Notes: generated by a model from the letters alone, not told the origin. DNA of 64,000 nucleotides from Nocardia kruczakiae NBRC 101016 (GCF_001612965.1 NZ_BDBL01000024.1:82772-146771); one strand, 5' to 3'. Shown: positions 1 through 10,111, counted from the first letter of the stretch. Program-made: numbers and translations.

Positions 1-897
1 GTGATGACGGGCGCGCCGATTCCGCCGGGCGCCGATTGTGTGGTGCCGGTGGAGGACACCCGCGCCGTCGACGGCGGGGTGTCGATCGAACGCGGCCGCA
101 ACGCGGGCGATTTCGTGCGCGAGGCGGGTACCGATATCCGCCGCGGTGAGTTACTGGTGGCGGCCGGGTCGTTGTTGTCGCCGCATCGGATCGCGGCGCT
201 GGCGGCGGTGGGGATCAGCTCGGTGACGGCGGCGCGGCGGATCCGGGCGGCGGTCCTGACGACGGGCGACGAGCTGGTATCGGCGGGTGTCGCGTTGCGT
301 CCTGGTCAGATCTACAACTCGAACGGCATCGCGCTGGCTGCTGCCTTGGGCGCCAACGGAATCGACGTGGTGGATGTTTCGCACAGCCGCGACGATCCGG
401 GCGAGTTCCGCCGCAAGTTGTCGGTCGCGACGGCGGCCGCGGATGTGGTGTTCACTTCGGGTGGGGTGTCGCAGGGCGATTTCGAAGTGGTCAAGGAAGT
501 GCTGGCCGATTTCGGCGGCGAGTTCGGTTCGGTGGCCGTTCAGCCCGGCGGTCCGCAGGGCGTCAGTGTGGTCGACGGGATTCCGATTCTGAGTTTTCCG
601 GGTAATCCGGTGAGCACGATGGTGTCGTTCGAGGTGTTCGCGCGGCCGATCCTGCGGCAGCTGAGCGGATTGGCCCCGGTGCCGAATTACGAGGTGGCGC
701 TGTTGGATCCGGTGCGTTCCCCGGCGGGCCGGCGCCAGTTCCTGCGGGGCCGGCGCGAAGGTGCGGGGGTGCGTTCGGTGTCGGGCCCCGGGTCGCATCT
801 GGTGGCGGCCATGGCCCAGGCCGATGTTCTGATCGAGATCCCGGCCGAGGTCACCACTGTGGCAGCCGGTTCGCTGGTGAGGGTGCGCGAACTGTGA
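1..897 (+). CDS. moeA: MoeA, molybdopterin molybdotransferase (5' end cut by window)
   Basis: MoeA inserts molybdate into adenylated molybdopterin in the last step of molybdenum-cofactor synthesis in the cytoplasm. The visible 298 residues begin inside domain I (MTGAPIPPGADCVVPVEDT), continue through the MPT-binding domain with LTTGDELV, the NSNG stretch and FTSGGVSQGD, and include the late PGNPVS motif and a beta-barrel C-terminal domain. Full-length MoeA is about 400 residues, so roughly 100 N-terminal residues lie left of the window and the apparent GTG at base 1 is not the true start. The stop overlaps the next gene's GTG by 4 bp, so the gene is translationally coupled to moaC-moaB. Family assignment is secure. 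Confidence 0.93.
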   Translation: MMTGAPIPPGADCVVPVEDTRAVDGGVSIERGRNAGDFVREAGTDIRRGELLVAAGSLLSPHRIAALAAVGISSVTAARRIRAAVLTTGDELVSAGVALRPGQIYNSNGIALAAALGANGIDVVDVSHSRDDPGEFRRKLSVATAAADVVFTSGGVSQGDFEVVKEVLADFGGEFGSVAVQPGGPQGVSVVDGIPILSFPGNPVSTMVSFEVFARPILRQLSGLAPVPNYEVALLDPVRSPAGRRQFLRGRREGAGVRSVSGPGSHLVAAMAQADVLIEIPAEVTTVAAGSLVRVREL

Positions 898-2168
898 ACG
901 AACTGCCTGATGCCGGCACCTTGTCGCATGTCGATGCGGAAGGCCGGGCGCGCATGGTCGATGTGAGCGCCAAGGCCGAGACGACACGGGTAGCGGTCGC
1001 GGCCGGCCTGCTGCGGACGACGCCCGAGGTGGTGGCGCTGGTGCGCGCCGACGACTTGCCGAAGGCCGATGTGCTCTCGACGGCCCGCATCGCCGGTATC
1101 TCGGGGGCGAAGAAGACCTCGGAGCTGATTCCGCTGTGTCATCAGCTGGCGCTGTCGTCGGTGGATGTGCGCTTCGGTTTCGCCGAGTCCGCGATCACGA
1201 TCGAAGCGCGCGCGAAGACGAAGGGCCCCACCGGCGTCGAGATGGAGGCGCTCACCGCGGTCGCCATCGCCGGCCTCACGCTGCACGACATGGTGAAGGC
1301 GGTGGATCCGGCGGCCGTGCTGGACGGTGTGCGCCTGCTGACGAAAGACGGTGGTAAGCGCGGTCATTGGGAACGGCCGGATGCCACCCGGCCCGAAGAT
1401 GGTGCGGTATCGGCTGATTCGTTCGCCGCACCCACACCGGATCTCGACGCGCCCGCACACCGGGAGCCGGCCACCGGCGCTGCACACGACCGCGCCCACA
1501 CCGACCACCCCGCGGCCGGAGCTCCGCCGCAACCGAAAGCCGTGGCGCCCACGGAACACCGGCAACGCCACGCACATCGGACGCCCGAGGTTCAGCCGGC
1601 CCGGCAGCAGGCGGAATCGCCCGAGAGCGCGCACCCCGCCCCCGGCGGACATCACGGCGATGCGGCGTACGGCGCGACGCACTCCGGCGAGGGCTCCCGG
1701 ACCGCGGTCGTGGTCGTCGCCTCGACCGGCGTCGCGGCCGGTACCCGGGTCGACAAGACCGGTCCGGTTCTGACGGAATGGCTTGCGGGACTGGGCTTTT
1801 CCGTACGCGGACCGCTGGTCTACGCCGACGCCGAGATCGCGGCCGGCCTGCGCGACGCCCTCGACGGCGCGCCGGGACTGGTGATCACCACCGGCGGTAC
1901 GGGCGCCTCGCCCTCCGATGCCACTCCGGAGGCGACGCTGGCGGTGCTGGATCGGGAATTGCCGGGCGTGGCCGAGCTGATCCGCCAGCGCGGCACGGCC
2001 GCATTTCCGTTGGCCGCCTTGAGCCGTGGCGTCGCCGGCCTGTCCGGCACTACGGTGGTCGTGAATCTGCCCGGTTCACCGGGTGGGGTCCGCGACGGGA
2101 TCGCGGTCCTGGAACCGTTGCTGGATCATCTGCTGGCCCAGGTCGCCGGAGGAGGCCGCCATGAGTGA
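894..2168 (+). CDS. MoaC-MoaB/Mog fusion, bifunctional molybdenum-cofactor protein
   Basis: The 424-residue product joins two cofactor enzymes. Residues about 1-160 are MoaC (cyclic pyranopterin monophosphate synthase accessory protein), with MVDVSAKAETTR, KTSELIPLCHQL and the GVEMEALTAVAIAGLTLHDM block. Residues about 163-265 form a low-complexity linker rich in Pro, His and Ala. Residues about 266-424 are a MoaB/Mog-type molybdopterin adenylyltransferase, with LVITTGGTGASPSDATPEA and NLPGSPGGVRDG. The GTG start overlaps the moeA stop by 4 bp and the end overlaps moaE by 8 bp. MoaC acts early and Mog late in the pathway, so the fusion joins non-consecutive steps. The domain calls are firm; any channelling role for the linker is inference. 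Confidence 0.92.
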   Translation: MNELPDAGTLSHVDAEGRARMVDVSAKAETTRVAVAAGLLRTTPEVVALVRADDLPKADVLSTARIAGISGAKKTSELIPLCHQLALSSVDVRFGFAESAITIEARAKTKGPTGVEMEALTAVAIAGLTLHDMVKAVDPAAVLDGVRLLTKDGGKRGHWERPDATRPEDGAVSADSFAAPTPDLDAPAHREPATGAAHDRAHTDHPAAGAPPQPKAVAPTEHRQRHAHRTPEVQPARQQAESPESAHPAPGGHHGDAAYGATHSGEGSRTAVVVVASTGVAAGTRVDKTGPVLTEWLAGLGFSVRGPLVYADAEIAAGLRDALDGAPGLVITTGGTGASPSDATPEATLAVLDRELPGVAELIRQRGTAAFPLAALSRGVAGLSGTTVVVNLPGSPGGVRDGIAVLEPLLDHLLAQVAGGGRHE

Positions 2169-2586
2169 GTACACGCCGCTCACCCGCATCAGCGATCAGC
2201 CGTTGCAGCCCGAGGAGGTCGAGCGCGCGGTCACCGGACCCGAACACGGCGCGGTCGTCGTCTTCACCGGCAAGGTCCGCGATCACGATGGCGGACAGGC
2301 GGTTTCGGCCCTGGAGTATTCGGCCCACCCCGAGGCGGAGAAGTTCTTGGCCCGGGTGTGTGCCGAGGTCGGGAAGTCCGCCGGCCTGCCCGTCGCGGCG
2401 GTGCACCGGGTGGGCGCGCTGACCGTCGGTGATCTGGCGATCACCGTGGCGGTCGCCGCACCGCACCGCCGCGAGGCCTTCGAGACGTGCGCGGAATTGG
2501 TCGACCGCATCAAGCACGAGGTGCCGATCTGGAAGCGCCAACTGTTCGCCGACGGCATGTCCGAGTGGGTCAACGCCTGCGGCTAG
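2161..2586 (+). CDS. moaE: MoaE, molybdopterin synthase catalytic subunit
   Basis: This 141-residue protein matches the large subunit of MPT synthase, which transfers sulfur from thiocarboxylated MoaD to precursor Z. Family features are VVVFTGKVRDHDGG, LEYSAHPEAEK, VAAVHRVGALTVGD and the C-terminal catalytic stretch IKHEVPIWKRQLFADG, with the conserved KxxxPIWK lysines. I chose the ATG at 2161, preceded by GGAGGAGG at 2148-2155, over an in-frame GTG 78 bp upstream that would lie wholly inside moaC-moaB. It is the last gene of the cofactor operon here; no moaD is visible in the window. Confidence 0.92.
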   Translation: MSEYTPLTRISDQPLQPEEVERAVTGPEHGAVVVFTGKVRDHDGGQAVSALEYSAHPEAEKFLARVCAEVGKSAGLPVAAVHRVGALTVGDLAITVAVAAPHRREAFETCAELVDRIKHEVPIWKRQLFADGMSEWVNACG

Positions 2587-2596
2587 GTAGGCGGAG

Positions 2597-3058
2597 TCAG
2601 CGTGCTTGCCGGCCGGGTTTCGCCTCGGTCGCGGGCGCGGTCTCGGTGAGATTCGCTTCGATGCGGCGCAGCGCCCGGAAGAGCGCGGCGCGTTCGGCGG
2701 CGCTGAACGATGTCAGCGCCCGTTCGGTGAGCCGCGCACTCTCGGCTTCGATCTCGTGCTCCAGGTCGCGCCCGCGCGCGGTCAGATGCAGGCGGACCAG
2801 TCGGCGGTCGGTGGGATGCGGTTCACGGCGGACCAGTCCGGCCGCTTCCATCCGGGTGGTCGCCCGGGTGACCGTGGGCGTCGCCAGGCCGAGTCGTTTG
2901 GCCACCTGACCGGGCGTCAGACCGTCTTCCTGCCAGAGCTGTCGCAGGATGAACTGCTGGCCCTCGTACACGCCGTGCCGGGCGTAGGCGGCGGCCGCCG
3001 CCACGGCGAGGGCGTGTTTGGTGGACCAGAACGCGGTCTGGAAGTCGTCGTCGGTCAT
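2597..3058 (-). CDS. MarR-family transcriptional regulator
   Basis: This 153-residue winged-helix regulator has the MarR layout: an N-terminal dimerisation helix, a recognition region at LTPGQVAKRLGLATPTVTRA, a wing with the conserved D-x-R (HPTDRRLVRLHLT) and C-terminal helices. It is divergent from the LLM oxidoreductase at 3146, with an 87-bp gap that holds an inverted repeat. The arrangement suggests it represses that gene and itself. The ligand cannot be read from the sequence. Confidence 0.88.
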   Translation of the reverse strand: MTDDDFQTAFWSTKHALAVAAAAAYARHGVYEGQQFILRQLWQEDGLTPGQVAKRLGLATPTVTRATTRMEAAGLVRREPHPTDRRLVRLHLTARGRDLEHEIEAESARLTERALTSFSAAERAALFRALRRIEANLTETAPATEAKPGRQAR

Positions 3059-3088
3059 GGTGTGTTCAGCGTAGAGGTGTTGTTTTCG

Positions 3089-3123
3089 TTAGCCGACTCA
3101 CGTTATAGTCGTTGCCCGGCTAA
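3089..3123. promoter_or_regulatory. Candidate MarR operator (inverted repeat)
   Basis: TTAGCCG (3089-3095) is mirrored by CGGCTAA (3117-3123) with a 21-bp spacer, centred in the only intergenic space between the divergent MarR and LLM genes. The repeat and its position are seen directly; its use as the MarR binding site is inference. Confidence 0.4.
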
Positions 3124-3145
3124 TAACTTTGAACGGGAGACACAC

Positions 3146-4057
3146 GTGCACATCGGCATCGCGCTCACCGACTTCTCCTGGCCTATCCCGGGCAGCGGCA
3201 TCGGTTCGGCGGTCACGGACCTCGCGCAGGCCGCCGACGCGTCGGGGATCGACAGCCTCTGGGTGATGGACCACTTCTTCCAGATCGGCATCAGCGGGCA
3301 TCCGCCGGAGTCGCCCATGCTCGAGGCCTACGCCGCGCTGGGATTTCTCGCCGGAATCACCGACCGCATCCGGCTCGGCACCCTGGTCACGGCGGTGCCC
3401 TATCGCCACCCCGGCGTGCTGATCAAATCCGCGACCACCCTCGACATACTCAGCGGCGGCCGCCTGATCTTCGGCGTCGGCGCCGGGGCGCCCTTCGACC
3501 CGGAACCGATGGGACCACGCACCACGTTCGAGGCCGAGGGTCTGGGCATTCCGTTCCCGCGCCTACCGCGACGCTTCGAACAGTTGGAGGAACTCCTGCA
3601 GATCGCACACCGCATGTGGAGCGAGGACGAGACGCCCTTTCGGGGCAACCATTACGAGTTGGCGCGGCCGCTCAATTCACCGAATTCGATCCAGCGCCCG
3701 CATCCGCCGATCCTGATCGGCGGCAGCGGCGAACGCAAAACCCTGCCGCTGGTGGCGCGATATGCCGACGCCTGCAATCTCTTCGACCTCCCCGGTACCG
3801 GCTACGCCGACAATCTGGCGCACAAACTCACGGTGCTGCGGCGCCGGTGCGACGAGATCGGCCGCGACTATGCCACGATCGAGAAGACCGTCACCACGGC
3901 CCTGGATATCGACGCGGGTCACGGACCCGTGCTGGAGCATCTGAAAACTCTGGCCGCCGCGGGAATGGACCACGTGATTCTCGGACCGGACGGGCCATGG
4001 ACCCCGCCGCGCCTGGAACGCCTGATCGAGATGGCGCCCGATATTCACGCGCTCTGA
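3146..4057 (+). CDS. LLM-class (F420-type) flavin/deazaflavin oxidoreductase
   Basis: The 303-residue product is a luciferase-like TIM-barrel oxidoreductase of the kind that in actinobacteria usually uses F420. Evidence is the start MHIGIALTDFSWP, the motif DSLWVMDHFFQ, PYRHPGVLIKSATTLDILSGGRLIFGVG and the C-terminal HPPILIGGSGERKTLPLVARYADACNLF block. The GTG at 3146 is favoured because family similarity begins there and GGGAGA lies just upstream; a longer in-frame ORF overlaps the MarR gene and is not credible. It is divergent from, and probably controlled by, that MarR protein. A shorter paralogue sits at 21655-22518. The substrate is unknown. Confidence 0.88.
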   Translation: MHIGIALTDFSWPIPGSGIGSAVTDLAQAADASGIDSLWVMDHFFQIGISGHPPESPMLEAYAALGFLAGITDRIRLGTLVTAVPYRHPGVLIKSATTLDILSGGRLIFGVGAGAPFDPEPMGPRTTFEAEGLGIPFPRLPRRFEQLEELLQIAHRMWSEDETPFRGNHYELARPLNSPNSIQRPHPPILIGGSGERKTLPLVARYADACNLFDLPGTGYADNLAHKLTVLRRRCDEIGRDYATIEKTVTTALDIDAGHGPVLEHLKTLAAAGMDHVILGPDGPWTPPRLERLIEMAPDIHAL

Positions 4058-4060
4058 TTT

Positions 4061-5110
4061 TCAGCCACTCCGATCCGTGTCGCCCCTCGGCACATACCGC
4101 CACACCGGCAGCAACACCTGTTCGTCCAGCGGTTCCGGTCCGGTGTGGGTGGTGGCGTGCAGACGGGCGGTCGCGGATTCCGGATCGAGTCCGGATCCGA
4201 TGAGCACCAAACGGGTTTCGCGGGTTTCGCCGCGCGACCACGCCGCCGGCTCGAAGACCAGATGCCGGCCGACCATGTGCAGCAAGAACTTTCGGCTCTC
4301 ACCGCCCACGCCGAAGGCGGTGGCGCCCTTGGCGCGGAACAACCCCGGCGGCGGATCCTCGAGGAAGCCCACCAGACGGCGCGGATCGAGATCGGTTGTG
4401 GTGGTGAAGGATACGCTGTCGTAGCCGTCGTGCAGATGGTGGTGGCCGGGTTCGTCGTGATCGTGATCGTCGAGCAGTTCGTCGAACGACAGCTGGCGGG
4501 CGACCGTCGATTCGCCGCGTTCGGGCACATCGAACAGCAGCGGCGGATCGATGCGGCCGTGCGCGGTGGCATAGACCGGCGCCCCCGCGGTGATTCGCTC
4601 GATCTCGGCGCGCACTGCGTCCAGCCGTGCGGCCGGTACCCGGTCGGCCTTGTTCACTACGACCAGATCGGCCAGACGTAGATGTTTGGCCAGTTCAGGA
4701 TGGCGGGCGCGGCTGTCGTCGAAATGCTCGGCATCCACGACCTCGATCAGTCCGCCGTAGCGAATGCGCGGATTGTCACTGCCGATGACCATGCGGATCA
4801 GATTGCGGGGTTCGGCCAGGCCGCTGGCCTCCACCACGATCACGTCGATGCCGTGGCGCGGCTCGGCGAGCCGGGCGAACATCTCGTCGAGTTCGGTCAC
4901 GTCCACCGCGCAGCACACACAGCCGTTGCCCAGCGAGACCATGGCGTCCACCTGGCCCGCGACCAGCATCGCGTCGATGTTCACCGCACCGAAATCGTTG
5001 ACCACTACCCCGATCCGGGCCTCGCGTCGCCGCAGCAGATGGTTCAGCAGCGTGGTCTTACCGGCTCCCAGAAATCCCGCGACCACCAGAACAGGTATGC
5101 GCCGATCCAT
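4061..5110 (-). CDS. CobW/COG0523-family GTP-dependent metallochaperone
   Basis: The 349-residue protein is a G3E GTPase of the CobW/ZigA type, which delivers metals, usually zinc, to client proteins. It shows Walker A GFLGAGKT at residues 14-21, the metal-binding CxCC motif in GNGCVCCAVDV, a switch II region, the NKAD guanine-specificity motif and a C-terminal CobW domain. An internal acidic His-rich stretch (DHDHDEPGHHHLHDG) is a likely metal-loading loop. It ends 3 bp from the convergent LLM gene. No Zur box was recognised upstream. Zinc rather than cobalt is preferred because no cobalamin genes are nearby. Confidence 0.86.
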   Translation of the reverse strand: MDRRIPVLVVAGFLGAGKTTLLNHLLRRREARIGVVVNDFGAVNIDAMLVAGQVDAMVSLGNGCVCCAVDVTELDEMFARLAEPRHGIDVIVVEASGLAEPRNLIRMVIGSDNPRIRYGGLIEVVDAEHFDDSRARHPELAKHLRLADLVVVNKADRVPAARLDAVRAEIERITAGAPVYATAHGRIDPPLLFDVPERGESTVARQLSFDELLDDHDHDEPGHHHLHDGYDSVSFTTTTDLDPRRLVGFLEDPPPGLFRAKGATAFGVGGESRKFLLHMVGRHLVFEPAAWSRGETRETRLVLIGSGLDPESATARLHATTHTGPEPLDEQVLLPVWRYVPRGDTDRSG

Positions 5111-5141
5111 TCGGCCGAGCTTACCCAGGCCCGGACGAGGA

Positions 5142-5175
5142 CGTGCCCGCCCCTTCGTGCGGAGGGGCGGGCACG
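5142..5175 (-). terminator. Hairpin terminator after the amidase gene
   Basis: A perfect 13-bp inverted repeat, CGTGCCCGCCCCT at 5142-5154 and its complement at 5163-5175 around an 8-nt loop, follows the amidase stop on the minus strand and precedes the cobW-like gene. There is no T-tract, as is common for actinobacterial terminators. Confidence 0.65.
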
Positions 5176-5186
5176 AACGGGACCGA

Positions 5187-6626
5187 TTACTTGCTCGGCC
5201 CCAGGAGGGTGGAGACCAGGGTGTAGGCGAGATTCACCAGTTCGGAATCGAGCGCACCGTCGCCCAGGCCCAGCGATTTCGCCAGCGGCAGCAGCAGCCG
5301 CATCGCGGTGGTGGCGAGATTACCGGCGGCGGAACCGGATTGCGGCGTCTTCTGGGTGCCGTCGGTTCCGGGTGCCGTCGAGGTCTGCGGCGAGGCCCCG
5401 GACGTGCCCGGATCGGTGGTCGAATAGGTCCCCGGCGCCGTGTGATAGGTGCCGGCCGGAGCGCCTGCCGGATCCGAACCCGGTTGCGTGGTGGCCGGCG
5501 CGGACGGCGTGGTGCCGGAGTTCGGCGCGCCACGCAACGCGTCGGTTGCCGAATTCTGCTGCGGTGCAACCGAATTCTGAGCGCCCGAACTCTGAGCGCC
5601 CGAATTCTGGGTGCCGGAGTTCTGGGTACCGGAATTCTGCGTCGTCGATCCCTGCGGGGACGCACTCTCCGGCACGGCGTTCTGCGGTGCCGGACTCTGT
5701 GGTGCCGGACTCTGTGGTGCCGGACTCTGCGGGGTGGTGCTCGGCGACGTGGTGCTCTCCGACGCACCGGCCTGCGGCGCGCTCGCGGGACTGTCGGCCG
5801 GCGATGCGGCCGGGGACGTACCGCCCGGGGCCACTCCGATCAGATAACTCACCAGCCCGGTCGTGATCGCGATGGCGTGTTTGAGCTGCCCGTCGGGCTG
5901 CTCGAGCAATTTCGCGTCGTCGACATTCGCGCCGTTGCCCATTTCGATGAAGACATCGGGCACCTCGGTCAGCGCCGGACCCGCGATATCGGACCGGGTC
6001 TGCAGACCGTCGACCGCGCCGGCGTAATTCGCGGGCGTGAATCCGGCCTGTTTGTAGGCGTCGCGCACGGCGTTCGTGGCGACCTGGCCGGGACCGGATT
6101 GCGCCTGATTCGCCTTGGCGTCCGGGACCGGCAACTGCGGCACGATCAGATGGAATCCGTGGTCCTGTTCCGGTGCGCCGTCGGCGTGGATGCTGACGGC
6201 CACCGCGGCGCCGGAGTTGTTGGCGGCGGCCGCGCGTTCGTCGACGCATCCGCCCCAGCCGGTGTCGTCCTGGCGGCTCATCACGACCTGCGCGCCGAGC
6301 GCCTCGAGCGACTGCCGGACCAGCTGCGCCACATTCCAGTTGATGGTGTGCTCGGGCACGCCGCCGCGGCTGGTCATTCCCGTCGTCTGGCACTCCTTGG
6401 TGCCGCCGCGCCCGTCGTTCACTTGACGATCGAGGTCTTCGGAGTGGTTCGTGCCCTGATGGCCCGGATCCAGAAATACCGTCTTACCCGCCAATCTGGT
6501 CGACATATCGGGATCTGCGGGCGCGGCCGGCGCGGCGAGAGCGGCGGCGGGCGCCAGCACACCGGCCGTGGTGACGGCGGCGACGGCGATCCTGACTCCG
6601 GTCTTGATGATGCGTGGATGGTTCAT
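5187..6626 (-). CDS. Secreted N-acetylmuramoyl-L-alanine amidase with repeat-rich C-terminal tail
   Basis: The 479-residue product cleaves the amide bond between MurNAc and the stem peptide in peptidoglycan (Amidase_3 type, comparable to mycobacterial Rv3717). It has a signal peptide (MNHPRIIKTG, a hydrophobic core, ALAAPA cleavage region), the zinc motif FLDPGHQG, a second ligand region at VPEHTINWN, and SIHADG and IEMGNGANVDD late in the catalytic domain. From about residue 275 the chain becomes a Pro/Ser/Gln/Asn/Thr-rich tail with 5-residue repeats, probably wall-spanning or disordered, and it ends in a short hydrophobic helix (LAYTLVSTLLG). I chose the ATG at 6626, which gives a clean signal peptide; a GTG 30 bp upstream is possible. 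Confidence 0.85.
   Translation of the reverse strand: MNHPRIIKTGVRIAVAAVTTAGVLAPAAALAAPAAPADPDMSTRLAGKTVFLDPGHQGTNHSEDLDRQVNDGRGGTKECQTTGMTSRGGVPEHTINWNVAQLVRQSLEALGAQVVMSRQDDTGWGGCVDERAAAANNSGAAVAVSIHADGAPEQDHGFHLIVPQLPVPDAKANQAQSGPGQVATNAVRDAYKQAGFTPANYAGAVDGLQTRSDIAGPALTEVPDVFIEMGNGANVDDAKLLEQPDGQLKHAIAITTGLVSYLIGVAPGGTSPAASPADSPASAPQAGASESTTSPSTTPQSPAPQSPAPQSPAPQNAVPESASPQGSTTQNSGTQNSGTQNSGAQSSGAQNSVAPQQNSATDALRGAPNSGTTPSAPATTQPGSDPAGAPAGTYHTAPGTYSTTDPGTSGASPQTSTAPGTDGTQKTPQSGSAAGNLATTAMRLLLPLAKSLGLGDGALDSELVNLAYTLVSTLLGPSK
5581..5640 (-). repeat. 15-bp tandem repeat array (4 copies) in the amidase tail
   Basis: Four consecutive 15-bp units (consensus GYRCCSGARTTCTGR) encode the peptide period QNSGT/QNSGA. 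The period is a multiple of three, so copy-number change keeps the reading frame. Confidence 0.8.
5686..5730 (-). repeat. 15-bp tandem repeat array (3 near-identical copies) in the amidase tail
   Basis: Three copies of GGTGCCGGACTCTGT (the last ends in C) encode the peptide period QSPAP. Near-identity suggests recent expansion or ongoing slippage. Confidence 0.85.
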
Positions 6627-7351
6627 GTTCGGACGGCGCACCCGGGACGGGCACACCCCTCCCTTCCCACTAGTAACATCAAACCCAGTGGTTCACTGTT
6701 GCAACGGCAGCATCACATGCGCAAGCTCAGTTACTGAACCGTTACCCCTATCAGAGCAGTAGTGACACGCCATTTCCGCAGACACGCCGGTCGCACGGCG
6801 AATCCGATGTCAACCCCGGCGAGAAACGGACATTTCAGAGCTATCTCACCGCTGCCCGGACCGCTGGCGTCGCAGAACAACCGGCAGGTTTGTGTCGCTG
6901 ACCACATGCGGCGGGATCCGAACCGAATGCGCATCATTGCCCGAATGTCGCTGCCGCCGTTCACTTCCGCGTAATCCGCCGATATCCAGGCCCGCGAGCG
7001 AAAAAACCGGAATGCTGAATCGGGATGATTCGCCAGAGTAATTCAATTCTGAAATACCGTTGTGTTGCACTCACTCTCGACGCTGCAGTACGTTCCCATC
7101 TCGCACCTCGGCGGTCGAACCGCATGTGGGTGCCGTCCCCGTGGGCGCGAGGGGATCCCGCGGGGACGTTCAGCGACGGCATTTCCGGACCTCCCGCACG
7201 CCGCTCGCCGGGCGTTGTCGAATCTCCAGATATTTCATCGATCCGGTCCGCGCCTATCGGAATTCTGATAGACCAAGGCCCCGGAAGATGCGGGGATCTT
7301 CTCCGGCCGCCCGATAGTCGACGGCCGTCTGCGAGATCGAGGAGGACCGCC
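6627..7351. other. Intergenic stretch, no supported gene
   Basis: About 725 bp between the divergent amidase and small secreted-protein genes. Much of it, especially 6660-7080, is less GC-rich than its flanks, as expected for promoter DNA. Short ORFs on both strands have no family features, no good ribosome site and no GC-rich third positions. I see no riboswitch; the c-di-AMP ydaO type found ahead of some actinobacterial wall hydrolases was looked for and not recognised. Confidence 0.5.
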
Positions 7352-7756
7352 GTGCGTGGACGCACGTTTGTGATCGCCGGGACCGTCGCGTCCGCGGTGA
7401 CGATGCTCGGATCAGGCACCGCGGCCGCCGATCCGGCGACGACCATTCCCGGGGACGGGATCTACCGAGTCGGGGTCGATATCGCGCCCGGTATCTATCA
7501 GTCCGCGGGGCCGGCGGACCCGGCGCACGACTGTTCCTGGGAGCGCCTGTGGAAGATCCCCGAACCCGGTGATCCGCCGGACCCGAACGCCGCCATCGTC
7601 GCCAGCGACCGCACCCACACCACTCCGGTGCGGGTGCTGATCAAATCGTCGGATGTCGCGTTCGCCTCGGCCAACTGCGGCGGCTGGGTGATGATGCCGG
7701 CGCCGCCGCCGACCGGTTCCTACGGGCCGGGAGGGCTGTTCGGCAGCGAGTACTGA
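7352..7756 (+). CDS. Small secreted hypothetical protein
   Basis: The 134-residue product has a signal peptide (MRGRTFVIAG, hydrophobic core, GTAAADP cleavage site). Its mature part begins TTIPGDGIYRVGVDIAPGIYQSAG and contains two cysteines (DCSW and ANCGGW) that could form one disulfide. The pattern resembles small exported actinobacterial proteins of unknown function whose core reads G-x-Y-x-V-G-x-D-I-x-P-G-x-Y. The GTG at 7352 follows GAGGAGG at 7339-7345 and is the natural start. It stands alone, upstream of and apart from galT. Confidence 0.75.
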   Translation: MRGRTFVIAGTVASAVTMLGSGTAAADPATTIPGDGIYRVGVDIAPGIYQSAGPADPAHDCSWERLWKIPEPGDPPDPNAAIVASDRTHTTPVRVLIKSSDVAFASANCGGWVMMPAPPPTGSYGPGGLFGSEY

Positions 7757-7878
7757 GCGAGGCCGATCCGGCGTGGTTCCTCCGATCGGAGGCGCCGCGC
7801 CGGATCCGGCACCCGCCGCCGGCCGCGTCCGCGGTGTTACTGTCCGCTGAGATCCGGTGGATCGAGCGGAGGGATGCG

Positions 7879-8972
7879 ATGGCGCGGCCGAGTCCGGTGG
7901 TGAGTCGTCGGTCGCTGGCCGACGGCCGCGAGATCATCTACTTCGACAGCGATCCGGTACCGCGCACCGCCGCCGACACCCGGGACCTGCCCCGGACCAG
8001 CACGCATTCCCAGGCACGTTTCGATCCCCTGCTGGGCGAGTGGGTGGTGATCGCCTCGCACCGCCAGAGCCGGACCTTCCTGCCACCGGCGGAACTGTGC
8101 CCGCTGTGCCCATCGCGCCCGGGCCATCCCACCGAAATTCCCGAGACCGACTACCAGGTGGTGGTGTTCGAGAATCGCTTTCCGTCGCTGTCGACCGGCC
8201 GCGCCGCGCTTCCGGACCACGTCGAAGGGTCGCCGGAAACGCTGCTGCGCAACGGGTTCGGCCGTTGCGAGGTGGTGTGCTTCACCAGCGACCACGACAG
8301 TTCGTTCGCCCAGCTCGATCCGGGCCGGGCACGCCTGGTGGTGGACACCTGGGCGCAGCGCAGTGCCGAACTCGGAGCGCTCGACGGAGTGGCCCAGGTG
8401 TTCTGCTTCGAGAATCACGGCGAGGAGATCGGCGTCACGCTGTCGCATCCGCACGGCCAGATCTACGCCTACCCCTTCCCTGCCCCGCGCACGGCGACGA
8501 TGGTCGCCAACGCGGCCCGCCACCGAAAGGCGCACGGCAGCAATCTGTTCGGCGATCTGCTGGGCGCCGAGCGGGCCGCCGGGATCCGGGTGGTCGCGGC
8601 GAACGAGGAGTGGACCGCCTTCGTACCGCCGTTCGCCCGCTGGCCCTACGAGGTCCAGCTCTTTCCGCACCGCCGGGTGGCCGACATCCCCGATCTCGAC
8701 GATGCCCAGCGCGACGGTTTCGCACATCTCTACCTGGATGTGCAGAAACGCTTCGCGCGCCGGTTCGACACCCCCATGCCCTATGTCGCGGCGTGGAATC
8801 AGGCACCGAAATCCGTTGTGCCCGGCGTCGATTGGTGGCTGCACCTGCAGCTGTTCTCGATCCGGCGGACGGCGCGCAAATTGAAGTATCTGGCCGGTTC
8901 GGAATCGGGGATGAACGTGTTCATCAGTGACACCACCCCCGAGACGGTGGCCGCCGAGTTGCGGGAGGTGCG

Positions 8973-8976
<4 letters not shown>
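7879..8976 (+). CDS. galT: GalT, galactose-1-phosphate uridylyltransferase
   Basis: GalT exchanges UMP between UDP-glucose and galactose-1-phosphate in the Leloir pathway. The 365-residue protein carries a zinc CxxC (ELCPLCPSRPGHP), FENRFPSLS, and the catalytic HPH triad in LSHPHGQIYAYPFP, where the second His is the uridylylated nucleophile. A C-terminal zinc/iron-region stretch WLHLQLFSI is also present. The ATG at 7879 follows GAGCGGAGGG; an in-frame ATG 45 bp upstream lacks a ribosome site. Its stop overlaps the galK start (GTGA), making a two-gene operon. galE is not in the window. Confidence 0.94.
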
Positions 8977-10079
<1,103 letters not shown>

Positions 10080-10111
10080 TCACGCGGCCGCGCCGCACTA
10101 GGGTGGGCGCC

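Noticed and set aside
5320..6737. Long ORFs overlapping the amidase in other frames and strands
   Set aside because: Their products are Arg/Gly/Pro-rich without motifs, while the amidase frame has a signal peptide and catalytic motifs.
6762..6974. 70-codon plus-strand ORF in the intergenic stretch
   Set aside because: No convincing ribosome site, no GC3 bias and no recognisable features.
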